Assembly: GCA_947170725.1 (NCBI GenBank)
Contig: CAMVUM010000010.1
Location: 1 to 64,000, forward strand
DNA length: 64,000 nucleotides
Direction: 5' to 3'
Source of the DNA: an uncultured Prevotella sp.
Lineage (GTDB): Bacteria; Bacteroidota; Bacteroidia; Bacteroidales; Bacteroidaceae
The notes beneath the pieces were generated by a model. The model did no database searches. It had not been told where the DNA came from and worked only from the letters and a program-made list of their open reading frames with translations. This document shows, piece after piece, positions 35,025-44,306 of this stretch (within the stretch, counting starts at the first letter, position 1; each line of letters starts with the position of its first letter). The position numbers were made by a program, and so were the translations under genes.

Positions 35025-36044
35025 TTACTCTGTCCGCTGTTCAATAGCGTCTCTGCACTGCTCCATGAGCCACTTCGGAGTGCTTGTCGCTCCGCAAATG
35101 CCCACCGTTGCGACATCGTTGAGCCACTCCGGCCTTATCTCTTCTGGCCCTTCTATGAGATGGCTGTTGGGATTGACACGCCGACATTCGTTGAAAAGAA
35201 CCTTACCGTTGCTGCTCTTACGCCCGCAGACGAAAAGAATGAGGTCGTGGCGAGTGGCAAAGGTACTGATGTTTGGCATGCGGTTGGCCACCTGACGGCA
35301 TATTGTATCGAAGCTGCGGAACGTGGCCGACGGCGAAATGTGACTTTTTATGTAGTCGATAATGCAATGGAACTCGTCGAGCGACTTCGTTGTCTGGGAA
35401 TAAAGGTAGATATCACGGTCAAAGTCAAGCCTGGCCGCATCCTCAAGCTGCTCGATGACAATGGCATGGCTTTCTGTCTGCCCCACGAGGCCAAGCACTT
35501 CGGCATGGCCTTTCTTACCGAAGATGACTATTTGGGAATTCGCGGACTTATGAGTTTTCGGAGCTCTCGTGGAGGGATGAGCGTGTAGCGTGGATGGAGA
35601 ATTCTCCGCTACGCTTGTCGCTGAATTTGAAACATTCCTCACATTCCGCTCCTCTAACCTCTCTCCACGAAAGTCCACTCCTCGGAAATCCTCTCCACGG
35701 GAACTCTCCTCATACTGCTTCTTTATTCTACGCTGGAGCTGGAGCACCACGGGACAGGTGGCGTCGATTATCTCAATGTTGTTCCTACGGGCCAACTCGT
35801 ATGTTTCCGGAGGTTCGCCGTGGGCACGCAAAAGGACTTTGACGTCATGCAGACGCTGAAGGTCGTCGTGGTTGATTGTGATGAGCCCCATGCGGCGCAG
35901 ACGCTCACACTCCATGCCGTTATGCACTATATCGCCGAGGCAATACAGCGTCTTTCCCTCAGCCAATTCTTCCTCTGCCTTGCGTATGGCAGTGGTTACT
36001 CCGAAGCAGAAACCGCTGCCGCTGTCAATCTCTATCTGTAGCAT
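35025..36044 (-). CDS. ispH: 4-hydroxy-3-methylbut-2-enyl diphosphate reductase (with in-frame insert)
   Basis: 339 residues. It catalyses the last MEP-pathway step, making IPP and DMAPP. The three [4Fe-4S] cysteines are present: Cys13 (GSGFCFGV), about Cys97 (DATCPVV) and about Cys249 (TICRQVANRM). ILFVCGRKSSNGKVLF and EGPEEIRPEWL are conserved. Between RRIKKQYEE (near residue 111) and QIVIFGKKGHAEVLGL (near 170) sits a low-complexity insert of about 55 residues not expected in the family (usual length about 285). It includes RGEDFRGVDFRGE, encoded by 15-bp DNA repeats. All catalytic residues remain, so the enzyme is probably active. Confidence 0.93.
   Translation of the reverse strand: MLQIEIDSGSGFCFGVTTAIRKAEEELAEGKTLYCLGDIVHNGMECERLRRMGLITINHDDLQRLHDVKVLLRAHGEPPETYELARRNNIEIIDATCPVVLQLQRRIKKQYEESSRGEDFRGVDFRGERLEERNVRNVSNSATSVAENSPSTLHAHPSTRAPKTHKSANSQIVIFGKKGHAEVLGLVGQTESHAIVIEQLEDAARLDFDRDIYLYSQTTKSLDEFHCIIDYIKSHISPSATFRSFDTICRQVANRMPNISTFATRHDLILFVCGRKSSNGKVLFNECRRVNPNSHLIEGPEEIRPEWLNDVATVGICGATSTPKWLMEQCRDAIEQRTE
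35540..35706 (-). repeat. Repeat-derived in-frame insertion within ispH
   Basis: The segment encodes the extra residues of IspH. Plus-strand 15-bp units start at 35668, 35683 and 35698 (CGAAAGTCCACTCCT, CGGAAATCCTCTCCA, CGGGAACTCTCCTCA), giving five-residue protein repeats. The rest is biased in composition, with a GGAGAATTCTCC palindrome near 35596. Confidence 0.7.
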
Positions 36045-36066
36045 TTGGATTTTTATGAATGAAACC

Positions 36067-36119
36067 TAAGGTCCTAAAGACCTTAAAGTCATTAAAGACC
36101 TTATAGCCCTTAAAGCCCT
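36067..36119. repeat. 9-bp tandem repeat between ispH and meaB
   Basis: Five units of TAAAGNCCT type occupy 36075-36119 (TAAAGACCT, TAAAGTCAT, TAAAGACCT, TATAGCCCT, TAAAGCCCT), with a partial unit from 36067. It fills the 76-bp gap between the meaB stop and the ispH start. Confidence 0.8.
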
Positions 36120-36120
36120 C

Positions 36121-37209
36121 TTACTTAAAATACCTCTCCAGCAACTCCTTGGCCGCTATGAAGCTTGTCTTCTCCCCGCCCAACACCATACGCTCGGCGT
36201 CGGCCAGACGGGCCTGAATGTCAGTATTGTGGTAGAAGTGGTTGCGCAGCTGCTCGTTGATGGTCTCATACATCCAGTATTTGCTCTGCTCGTTGCGACG
36301 GTAGTCGAAATAGCCATTGGCTTTGACGAAGTCGATATACCGGTAAATCATATCCCATATTTCGCGTATGCCCGTACCGTAGAATCCGCTGTAACACAGA
36401 ACCTGAGGCGTCCACCCGCTCTCCGGTTGGGGGAAGAAGTGGAGAGCGTTGCGGAACGACGTAGCCGCCAGATGACACTTGTCTACGTTCTCTCCGTCAC
36501 ACTTGTTGATGACGATGCCGTCGCTTATCTCCATGATTCCGCGCTTGATGCCCTGCAGCTCGTCGCCCGTGCCGGCAAGCTGGATGAGCAGGAAGAAGTC
36601 GACCATAGAGTGACAGGCCGTCTCACTCTGCCCCACTCCGACCGTCTCAACGAAAATCTTGTCGAAGCCGGCCGCCTCGCAGAGGATTATCGTCTCACGC
36701 GTCTTGCGGGCCACACCGCCCAGCGAACCGGCCGACGGGCTGGGACGAATGAATGACGCGGGATGCTGTGCGAGCTTCTCCATGCGCGTCTTGTCGCCGA
36801 GGATGCTGCCCTTCGAGCGCTCCGAACTTGGGTCGATGGCCAGGACGGCCAGCTTGCCGCCATGCTCATTGAGGATATGGACGCCGAACTCGTCGATGCT
36901 GGTCGACTTGCCCGCGCCAGGCACGCCGCTGATACCGACACGGATTGACCGTCCGCTATACGGCAGACATTTCTCTATGACCTCCTGCGCCTTGGCCTGA
37001 TGGTCCGGATTTACGCTTTCTACAAGCGTAACAGCTTGGCTCAACACGGTAACGTCGCCGCGGACGATACCCTCCACCATCTCTGCTGCCGTCAACTCGC
37101 GGCGGCGGAAACGGCCGCGTTTAAGATACGGATTGATTATCGAAGGCTGTTCTACACCGCCATTGACGGTCAAGCCTTTGTATTCTTCGTTGTTCTCTGG
37201 ATGTTCCAT
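36121..37209 (-). CDS. meaB: Methylmalonyl-CoA mutase-associated GTPase MeaB
   Basis: 362 residues. The P-loop GVPGAGKST lies near residues 97-105. The G-protein motifs include AIDPSSERSKGSILGDKTRM, EAAGFDKIFVETVGVGQSE (Walker B region) and VINKCDGEN (base recognition). The C-terminal dimerisation arm is present. MeaB guards and reactivates adenosylcobalamin-dependent methylmalonyl-CoA mutase, used in propionate/succinate metabolism in Bacteroidales. The mutase genes are not in this window. It begins 1 bp after the DUF1573 gene, so it is cotranscribed with it. Confidence 0.94.
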   Translation of the reverse strand: MEHPENNEEYKGLTVNGGVEQPSIINPYLKRGRFRRRELTAAEMVEGIVRGDVTVLSQAVTLVESVNPDHQAKAQEVIEKCLPYSGRSIRVGISGVPGAGKSTSIDEFGVHILNEHGGKLAVLAIDPSSERSKGSILGDKTRMEKLAQHPASFIRPSPSAGSLGGVARKTRETIILCEAAGFDKIFVETVGVGQSETACHSMVDFFLLIQLAGTGDELQGIKRGIMEISDGIVINKCDGENVDKCHLAATSFRNALHFFPQPESGWTPQVLCYSGFYGTGIREIWDMIYRYIDFVKANGYFDYRRNEQSKYWMYETINEQLRNHFYHNTDIQARLADAERMVLGGEKTSFIAAKELLERYFK

Positions 37210-37210
37210 G

Positions 37211-38278
37211 TCACTTTACATTAATCTTAATCACAACCTTTGCCCTGTCCGGGTCGTTCGTTATCATGAGGACACGTGGACGCGTGCGCTGCTTCTTCAG
37301 TTCATCGCGCATGGCCGTTATCTTCAGTTTTGTTGATTCGCCGGGCTTCAGTTCCCGCTTTCCGAGCGTCACCCGCAGGCCGCCGGTGAACATCTGGAGT
37401 GCGGATATCTTCAGATCTGTGCGCCCGTTGTTGGTCAGCGTTATTTCGGCGCTCTTCTTTGCCTTGCCATCAAAGCTGAAAGTGAGAGAGTCTGCTGACA
37501 TCTCCAGGTGCGGAGCATACTGTCGCGTGGCCTCCGTGACACCCTCGAAGCCGGGCAAGAGCACGGCCGAAACACTGATCTCGTTATCGCTGCTGATTTT
37601 CTCTCCGAGATTGCGGGCCAGATAAACCGATGTCTGCGTCAGTCCGTAGTCGCGCAGACGGTCGGAATTGAGCGTCACGGCAATCTTTCCCGAACGTCCC
37701 GGCGCAAGCCGCTCCGGCGTCGCCACCGCCGTCAGATAAGGCGGGAGGTGCATCATGTTAGGTGTAAACGTAGTGGTTCCTGTGTTCATGAGGAAGATTT
37801 CCTGCACGGGATTGTCGCCCTTGTTGACGTCATCGAACTCGATGTCGCGACGGTCGGTAAGCAGGTCGCCGATGGCAAAAGGATAGGAACCGGAATAATC
37901 CTTCAGGTCTGCCATCACGACACCGGTCATGTTGAGGTAGACGGGCTTCTTCGCCCCGTTGCTCGTGAGCCTCACGCTCTTGTGGAAGTGGCCCAGCTGA
38001 CGCGCGTCGTAGGTCAGCTTGACCGTAAACTTGTCGCCTCCGGCAATCTCTCCTGTGGGATATTCAACTGCCGTACAGCCGCAGTCGGCCTTCACCTCGG
38101 AGATTTTGAGACGGTGGCCGCCCTTGTTGCGCAATTCAAACGTGGCCGTTACGGGCTTCTCGTATGCCACCTTGCCGCAGTCGACGGTAGTCTTGGTCAC
38201 CACCAGACGTTGCGCCGCGGCAGGCATGACAGCCAGCAGGAGCAGCGACGATACGATGGTCTTTCTGTTCATAATCAT
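37211..38278 (-). CDS. DUF1573 domain protein, secreted
   Basis: 355 residues with a signal peptide (about 1-22). The DUF1573 Ig-like domain is clear at about 25-120: VDCGKVAYEKPVTATFELRN, then VKADCGCTAVEYPTGEIAGG. Further beta domains with NTGTTTFTP and LTNNGRTDLKIS follow. It sits 9 bp after the alpha-2-macroglobulin gene and directly before meaB in one minus-strand operon. Function unknown; likely periplasmic or surface beta-sandwich protein. Confidence 0.85.
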   Translation of the reverse strand: MIMNRKTIVSSLLLLAVMPAAAQRLVVTKTTVDCGKVAYEKPVTATFELRNKGGHRLKISEVKADCGCTAVEYPTGEIAGGDKFTVKLTYDARQLGHFHKSVRLTSNGAKKPVYLNMTGVVMADLKDYSGSYPFAIGDLLTDRRDIEFDDVNKGDNPVQEIFLMNTGTTTFTPNMMHLPPYLTAVATPERLAPGRSGKIAVTLNSDRLRDYGLTQTSVYLARNLGEKISSDNEISVSAVLLPGFEGVTEATRQYAPHLEMSADSLTFSFDGKAKKSAEITLTNNGRTDLKISALQMFTGGLRVTLGKRELKPGESTKLKITAMRDELKKQRTRPRVLMITNDPDRAKVVIKINVK

Positions 38279-38287
38279 GTTTGCTTC

Positions 38288-41200
38288 TTATTTCACTATG
38301 ATGGTTTGCGACTTCGCCGTGGAACGGTATTCCGGAGCGTATGCACATCCGGCGGTACACGTTCCGGTCTCATAAGTTCCGGCGCGGTCGATATGATATT
38401 CTGTCTCTATTACGCGCTTGCCCTTGGCCATGCGGTCAAAATAGTAGTTGGTCGTGTTGTCCTTGGGCGAGCAATACATGCCGTAACGATAGCCGCTCAG
38501 CTGACCCACCGGTTCCATGCAGGCGGCACGGCGGTCAACAATCTGAACGAAGTCGAGGTCACGGCTGGATTCGATGGTGATGCGCACGACTATGCGGTCG
38601 CCTACGGACAGTGTGGCTTTGTCGACATTCTTGTATGTCTTGTCTCCGGTCTTCACCATCACCTCTCGCTTCACGCTTATGCCGCTGCCGGAACTATTGA
38701 TATCAGACGTCTTCTGTATGAACTGGGCGTAGAGAGCACCCCACGATGTGCCTTCGGAGGTCTTCTTGGCCGTGAAAGTCTTGCCCTTAGGAGCGTCAAC
38801 CACGGTCTTGACATATCCCAGTCCGGCAGTAACCTCGGGCGTGGCGAGCTTCTTCCCATCAATGGCAAGCTCGGTCTGCTCACGTGCCGACAGCTCTTTC
38901 ATGTTGCCGAAGAGGAACGCATAGACGGCATCGACACTGTTCACCGGTGTGTCCCAAGCCTGAGTGCGCTTCTGCTGGAGCAGCCAGCGGCGCATCTCGT
39001 CGACGGTCTGACGGTCTTCGGGCATAACGGTGGCTATGGCCTCGATGGCCGCCACCTCGGTAGGAATCCGATAGTCACGCCATGAATACGACGCACGGCT
39101 GGTGTCATAGTAGCGTCCCAGTTCCTCGGTATATACCGTATATTCCTTTAGGCTCCTGACATACTCGCGGCTCTTCTGCGCCTCTCCGTGCCTGGCAAGG
39201 ATGATGGCGGTCAGCGCCTTCTCATAGATTGTCTGACCGACGATATCTTTCTTCAGCAGGGCGATGAGATAGTTGCATGCCGACCGCACCGATGCCGATT
39301 GGCTGCGTCCGTCGACGGCCCTGAGGTAAAGATACTGAAGTGTCATGACGCCGGGGAACGAAGGCTTAATGCCCTTGCGTTCGTCCTTCTTCATCTGCTC
39401 CACGTCTTTCACAATCTCCTTGTCCATATAGTTGATAGCCGACGCGAGCATCTTCTTTGTGGCCTGCTGTGTGCCTGTCATAGCATTCAGACGAACGAGC
39501 ATCTGTGCTATCTCCACCGTCATATACATGTTTCCGTCCATTCCCGGACACCAGCTCCACGAGCCGTCCGACAACTGCAGCCGGGCCAGTTTGTCAACGG
39601 CCATGGCACTGCGATTGGCCGTCATGGACTCGTTGAAAAAGTCAGCGAGCCGTTGTTTCTGTTCCGTCTCGCGGCCGGCGTCGGCCACCCATGGCGTCTC
39701 GGCGAGCACGATATCCTTCAGCGAGGCGTTCTTTTCGAGACTGCTCATGAGCGAGGTCTCCACGCCACACTCCATACGCCAGCGGTCGAACGTTGTCTTC
39801 ACCGCAGGATTGGCATTCACAATGCTTCCGGCAATAGTGTTGGCATAGAGCGCTGTGGCCTGATCGACAGCATTGTCGTCACGCGGCGTACCCATCGAAG
39901 GCAGCGCCTGAACCATCATCCACGCCGGATTGTTGGTATATTCAACCGTCAGTCGGCCGTCGTGGCTCTTGGCGGGGAACATCTTGGAGATGTCAACGGA
40001 CTTAGTGCCAGGTCCGTTCTGCGTGAACGGCACCGTCACCGTCACCTGCTCACCATCGGGAAGTATAGGAAGATAGTGCTGTTCGCCGTCGCTGAACGTC
40101 TTGCCGGCCGCCGTGATGCGGCACACCAGCAGACTGTTTGCGCCGTCGGGAGTATAGCTGAACGTTACAACGGCCGTGCTGTCAGGGCTGACATTGAAGT
40201 CGAACGACTGGGAATAGACCTCACGGTCTGTTTCCGGGTCGGCCAGAACCATTCGGGCCTTACCCCTGGCCGCGTCATTTCCAGTGTTGAATATGCGTGC
40301 CTGTATCTGTGCCTTGTCGCCCACACGTACGAAACGCGGAACGTTGGGCTGGACCATGACGTCCTTTGAGGCCACTACCTCGCCGCCGATTATTCCGTTG
40401 AACATATCGGCCGTGTGGGCCATTCCTATGAACCGCCATGTCGTGAGACTGCCCGGAAGCGTGAACGAAAGGGCCACGGAGCCGTCCTTGTCCGTAAGCA
40501 GAGCCGGATAGAAGAACGCCGTCTCTTCGAGATTTTCGCGCATCTGCACCTCCTGTCCGCCGGTTTCGTCGCCGCCACCGCCGGCCATAGCCTTCTCCTC
40601 TGTGGGGACCGCCGAGCCTTCTGCCATACCGGAAGTGCTTCTCATCTTTGCCGCTGCGGAGACAGAACCCACGACGATAGCCTCATCTGTGGCGCTTTCC
40701 TTTTCGGCCAACACACCCGAATCATTTTTGATCATCTCACTCTTGCTGTACATCAGCCGGTTTGTCGTCCGCATCGCTGTCGCGATTCCATAATAGGAGC
40801 CGGGGAAAAGGCTGTGGTCGAAGCGGCTCGGAGCAAACGATTTCCACGAAAGCGACTTCCACGACGCCATTCCGAACATAGTGACGATATTGGTATTGGG
40901 ACTTAATATCCACATAGCCGGCAGGTTGAGCCACACTGAAGGACTGAAATACCAGTCATGGCGGGCTATCTGATCGAGTGACTTGTCGTAGAGCGTAGCC
41001 ATCAACATGGCGTCGGCCGGCGTTCCGTCGGGCTTGACAACGGTCAGGCGCCACTCCTCTTTCTGACCGGGAGTGAGACGGTCGCGGAACGTCGTCCACT
41101 TCATCTTCAACTGTTTGTCGGGCACGGGACGCCTCAAGGCTACATCATGAGTATAGAGCTTGCCGTCCTTCACCCATGCGAAAACCATCTTCAGACCGTT

Positions 41201-43885
41201 GCCATAGGCTTCCTTATATGTAAACTTGCGGTTGATCAGGGCATTGCTGATGTCGGTGCGTCCGCTCTCTAAGACGGTGTTGCCCGACACTATGGTGTAT
41301 ATAACGTGGACATCCTTGTCGGACGAACCCACCTGAACCGTCACGGGACGACCGTCTGCGTGGAATGACTCATCCGAAACGTAGAACCAGTCGCGGGTAT
41401 CGGTGGGTGGCACGGTGTCGTCAAGGCCGAAAACGACGAAGTCCTGCTCCAGCGTGTCGGTCTCGCAGATGGCCACGAGACGGTGCTTGCCCGAAGTGAG
41501 GCAGCCGTCGAAAGTATATGCGCTGTCCGTGCGGACTGTCTTCCACTCGCCGCCGTCGCCGATACGAAAACGCACGTCAGCATCGACATTGATGCCGGCC
41601 GCATTGCGGAGAGTGAACGTCAGCGTCCTGAGACTGTCGGCCAGAATCTGTTCCGGAATATCGCTCGCAAGCACAGTGGTGCGGCTTCCAAGCGGTATGC
41701 TCATGCTGCCGCTGCGGGTCTCGCCGCCGGCATCGGTAACGTCGGCCTCAACCACAAAGTCATAGAACAACGGCAACCGGCTGCCGGCATCGGCATCGGC
41801 TGGCAGGACCATGGGCACGTCGACTACAAAAGTGCCGTCGGCTCCGGTCACGGCGGTTCCGGTGAATATGGTTTCGGATGAACCGGGATAATAGGACGAC
41901 ACCTTATTATATATACTGCTACTGCGCCACCACAATGACGTGTTGCGCTTTACGGTATATCGGACGGCAGCACCCTGAACCTGAGCGCCGGCGTATGTCG
42001 TGGCGCGGGCCTTGACCATCAGCGTGTCGCCGTTTTTATATTTCTCGTTCACTTTGGGGAACTCCACTCGGAACGTGGGACGCTTATATTCTTCAACACG
42101 GACCGACGACGACGAGCCGTTCACCTGAACCGTAAACACGCCGTTGAGCACACCCATGGGCAGGGTGAAGTCGGTTGAGCACGTACCGTACGAGTCGGTA
42201 GTGAGCTCGCGTTCCTCCACAATCTTATAGTTGGCGTCACGCAGAAAGGCTTTCACGTTCTTTCCCTTCACGGCCTTGTGGTCCACCGCGCCGGCAGGCT
42301 CATAGACAACGGCCGCCACGTGGACCGTCTGACCGGGACGATAGATGCGGCGGTCGGTGAACACGCTGGTCGACTCGCGGCTGTTCCGCCGGTCGCTATA
42401 GCTATAGTTGTCGTATCCTGTCCACACGGGAGAGGCCTTGTCCTTATCCGTATATGCGAATATCTCATGGCCGTAGCTGGCGTCCGACAGCTTGCAGACG
42501 GCCTCTCCGTCGGCGTCACACATCAGCGTGACTGCGGCGGCAGCCTGTCTGCGGCCAATGCCCTTCACTCTGACCTTGGCCCCGGACAGCGGCTGTCCCG
42601 TGGTTGCGCTAACCACCACATAGCGCATCGAGTCGCCAGGCAGGGGATTGGCCATGCAATAGACATCGCTCACGTAGAACATCCGGCGCTCCGTCATCGT
42701 GGCCGGCACGGTCTGGATCTCCAGCATATAGACGCCCACTGGCAGCGGGCCGAGCGTCAGCGAGTCTTCAAACGTCTGCCAGTCGGGGCGCGCCATATAT
42801 GCGCGTGTCTGACGACGGTCGGGCATAGCCGTCAGCATCGGTTTCAGCCGACGATAGTCATTGGCGTTCTGGGGCGAGCCCTTATAGTCGCCACCCACAG
42901 CCGCGCGATAGACGTTCATAGTCAGCGACGTGATGTTGCGCAAGTCATACAGCTTCACTATCTGGTTTTCGCCCGGCACGACGTTACGCTTTCCCACATG
43001 TGCGGCAAACTGCGACGCCGTCAGCCCGCGCTCGGCATTGCGCAGATAATTTGCCCGCTGCCATCCGCCCCACTTGTCGAGGGCACGACGTATGAATGCG
43101 ACCTTGTCTTCCGCAGTCACGTCGGTGCACTCCTGCATGTAGTCATAACGCTCGATGGCAGCCTCACAGACTACGTCAAGGTCCTCATAGACATGAATTA
43201 TGGAATCAAGCGAGTTGATATATTCCGACTGTTTATGCCTCTTTACGCCCGACGGACGGTCATGACGCAACAGCTCAAGAGCCGATATACAGGCCGCCGG
43301 ACGCATGCCGGCAGTCTTATACCACTTCCACATGGTCATGAAGTCCTCTACCTCATAGCCCACCACGCTGAGCATGTCGCCACCGAAGACCGAGGCGTTA
43401 TATCCGCGTTCAACCAGCGGTTCATAATCGGAACCCTTTGCTGCGGCCAGCTTCTCCGGAACGGCCATCGCCAGACGCCGGTAGCGCGCGGCCGCAGTGT
43501 CGCTCCCCTCGCCTATCTGGCGAGCATTATCCGTGTATATTCTATACAGCACGGCGGCATAGACAGCCTTGGCCACATCATCCGCCTCCATCCGTTCACG
43601 TGTCTCCATGCGCCGCAAAGCAGGCATGAGCGAGTCGGGCGACACGCCTGACTCAACGGCCATGCTCTTCAGTTCGGCTTTCATCAGTTGGCCGTATGCC
43701 TTTTCACCGGCAGCCTTCGCGGCAATCTTCCGCAGCACGTCAAGCTGTGTCTTCGGCAGGTCCTTTTTCTCGGCAGCCTGCTCCTGTGCCCACAATGCCG
43801 TGTATGTCTGTGCGGCGACATTCAGAGGCAAAAGCAAAACGGCCGCCAATATGAGTTTTCGAATATTTCGCATAGGGATATTCAT
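38288..43885 (-). CDS. Bacterial alpha-2-macroglobulin-like protein, thioester motif absent
   Basis: About 1865 residues. A signal peptide follows MRNIRKLILAAVLLLPLNVA. An N-terminal helical region is followed by macroglobulin domains, including an MG2-like stretch with RRIYRPGQTVHVAAVVYEP. The A2M core shows SLPGSLTTWRF-like sequence and VMVQPNVPRFVRVGDKAQIQ, then an alpha/alpha toroid near 1320-1620 and a C-terminal receptor-like beta domain. Where many Bacteroidetes relatives have a CxEQ thioester, this protein has DDNAVDQATALYAN (near residue 1330), so it cannot form the bond. It is predicted to trap or inhibit proteases in the periplasm. The start is 43885 or 43873; the longer frame to 43960 crosses the promoter. 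Confidence 0.87.
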   Translation of the reverse strand: MNIPMRNIRKLILAAVLLLPLNVAAQTYTALWAQEQAAEKKDLPKTQLDVLRKIAAKAAGEKAYGQLMKAELKSMAVESGVSPDSLMPALRRMETRERMEADDVAKAVYAAVLYRIYTDNARQIGEGSDTAAARYRRLAMAVPEKLAAAKGSDYEPLVERGYNASVFGGDMLSVVGYEVEDFMTMWKWYKTAGMRPAACISALELLRHDRPSGVKRHKQSEYINSLDSIIHVYEDLDVVCEAAIERYDYMQECTDVTAEDKVAFIRRALDKWGGWQRANYLRNAERGLTASQFAAHVGKRNVVPGENQIVKLYDLRNITSLTMNVYRAAVGGDYKGSPQNANDYRRLKPMLTAMPDRRQTRAYMARPDWQTFEDSLTLGPLPVGVYMLEIQTVPATMTERRMFYVSDVYCMANPLPGDSMRYVVVSATTGQPLSGAKVRVKGIGRRQAAAAVTLMCDADGEAVCKLSDASYGHEIFAYTDKDKASPVWTGYDNYSYSDRRNSRESTSVFTDRRIYRPGQTVHVAAVVYEPAGAVDHKAVKGKNVKAFLRDANYKIVEERELTTDSYGTCSTDFTLPMGVLNGVFTVQVNGSSSSVRVEEYKRPTFRVEFPKVNEKYKNGDTLMVKARATTYAGAQVQGAAVRYTVKRNTSLWWRSSSIYNKVSSYYPGSSETIFTGTAVTGADGTFVVDVPMVLPADADAGSRLPLFYDFVVEADVTDAGGETRSGSMSIPLGSRTTVLASDIPEQILADSLRTLTFTLRNAAGINVDADVRFRIGDGGEWKTVRTDSAYTFDGCLTSGKHRLVAICETDTLEQDFVVFGLDDTVPPTDTRDWFYVSDESFHADGRPVTVQVGSSDKDVHVIYTIVSGNTVLESGRTDISNALINRKFTYKEAYGNGLKMVFAWVKDGKLYTHDVALRRPVPDKQLKMKWTTFRDRLTPGQKEEWRLTVVKPDGTPADAMLMATLYDKSLDQIARHDWYFSPSVWLNLPAMWILSPNTNIVTMFGMASWKSLSWKSFAPSRFDHSLFPGSYYGIATAMRTTNRLMYSKSEMIKNDSGVLAEKESATDEAIVVGSVSAAAKMRSTSGMAEGSAVPTEEKAMAGGGGDETGGQEVQMRENLEETAFFYPALLTDKDGSVALSFTLPGSLTTWRFIGMAHTADMFNGIIGGEVVASKDVMVQPNVPRFVRVGDKAQIQARIFNTGNDAARGKARMVLADPETDREVYSQSFDFNVSPDSTAVVTFSYTPDGANSLLVCRITAAGKTFSDGEQHYLPILPDGEQVTVTVPFTQNGPGTKSVDISKMFPAKSHDGRLTVEYTNNPAWMMVQALPSMGTPRDDNAVDQATALYANTIAGSIVNANPAVKTTFDRWRMECGVETSLMSSLEKNASLKDIVLAETPWVADAGRETEQKQRLADFFNESMTANRSAMAVDKLARLQLSDGSWSWCPGMDGNMYMTVEIAQMLVRLNAMTGTQQATKKMLASAINYMDKEIVKDVEQMKKDERKGIKPSFPGVMTLQYLYLRAVDGRSQSASVRSACNYLIALLKKDIVGQTIYEKALTAIILARHGEAQKSREYVRSLKEYTVYTEELGRYYDTSRASYSWRDYRIPTEVAAIEAIATVMPEDRQTVDEMRRWLLQQKRTQAWDTPVNSVDAVYAFLFGNMKELSAREQTELAIDGKKLATPEVTAGLGYVKTVVDAPKGKTFTAKKTSEGTSWGALYAQFIQKTSDINSSGSGISVKREVMVKTGDKTYKNVDKATLSVGDRIVVRITIESSRDLDFVQIVDRRAACMEPVGQLSGYRYGMYCSPKDNTTNYYFDRMAKGKRVIETEYHIDRAGTYETGTCTAGCAYAPEYRSTAKSQTIIVK

Positions 43886-43935
43886 TTTTGTTGCATGTAT
43901 CATGTCCGTATTCATAAACATATATGTTGATTTTA

Positions 43936-43966
43936 CAAAGATAATACAATTATCGCACAAAGCAAA
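43936..43966 (-). promoter_or_regulatory. Promoter of alpha-2-macroglobulin operon
   Basis: On the minus strand TTTG (43963-43966) and TATCTTTG (43936-43943) are spaced by 19 nt, giving a start near 43929 and a leader of about 45-55 nt. Confidence 0.72.
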
Positions 43967-44006
43967 AGTTTTTCACCACCAACAATAAACTTTCACGTTG
44001 TTTTTA

Positions 44007-44180
44007 TTCTTATCCCACGGCTATTTCATTTAGCATCTCAATGTTACATGGCCCGTGTAACACCGTTACATGAGCCGCGTAATATCGTTACATGGCCCGT
44101 GTAACACTGTTACGCGGGCCATGTAATAAAAGCTGTTTTGTACATTCCATTGCCTAAATGAAATAGCCGTGTTCTTATCC
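44007..44180. mobile_element. 156-bp MITE with 9-bp target duplication
   Basis: Perfect 18-bp terminal inverted repeats (CACGGCTATTTCATTTAG at 44016-44033 and its complement at 44154-44171) bound a 156-bp element. TTCTTATCC is repeated directly outside both ends (44007-44015 and 44172-44180), a clear 9-bp target-site duplication. The interior carries four palindromic 22-bp tandem repeats and no ORF. It must be moved by a transposase from elsewhere. It lies upstream of the alpha-2-macroglobulin promoter. Confidence 0.9.
44043..44130. repeat. Four 22-bp palindromic tandem repeats inside the MITE
   Basis: Units start at 44043, 44065, 44087 and 44109. The first and third begin GTTACATGGCCCGTGTAAC, a near-perfect dyad (GTTACA...TGTAAC). 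The second is GTTACATGAGCCGCGTAAT, and the fourth is GTTACGCGGGCCATGTAAT with the arms exchanged. Each unit could bind a dimeric protein on the same helix face, or fold as a hairpin. Confidence 0.88.
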
Positions 44181-44306
44181 GAACGTCTATTCTATACTCA
44201 GATTTACCTTTCAGCAGATTCCTACGGCAGGACCTACAACGTAAATAACCAATATTTTAAGAAAAATAAAGAGAAGTTCCATAAAGACAATAATGGATAA
44301 AGATAA

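Noticed and set aside
37508..39085. 525-residue open frame on the plus strand
   Set aside because: Lies antisense to DUF1573 and alpha-2-macroglobulin genes, has biased composition and no domain; it is a by-product of codon usage on the other strand.
42278..43651. 457-residue plus-strand open frame
   Set aside because: Antisense to the alpha-2-macroglobulin gene with His/Arg-rich content and no recognisable fold.
43990..44180. CRISPR-like array because of regular repeats
   Set aside because: The repeats are directly adjacent with no spacers, are palindromic in full, sit inside a transposon-like element, and no cas genes are near.
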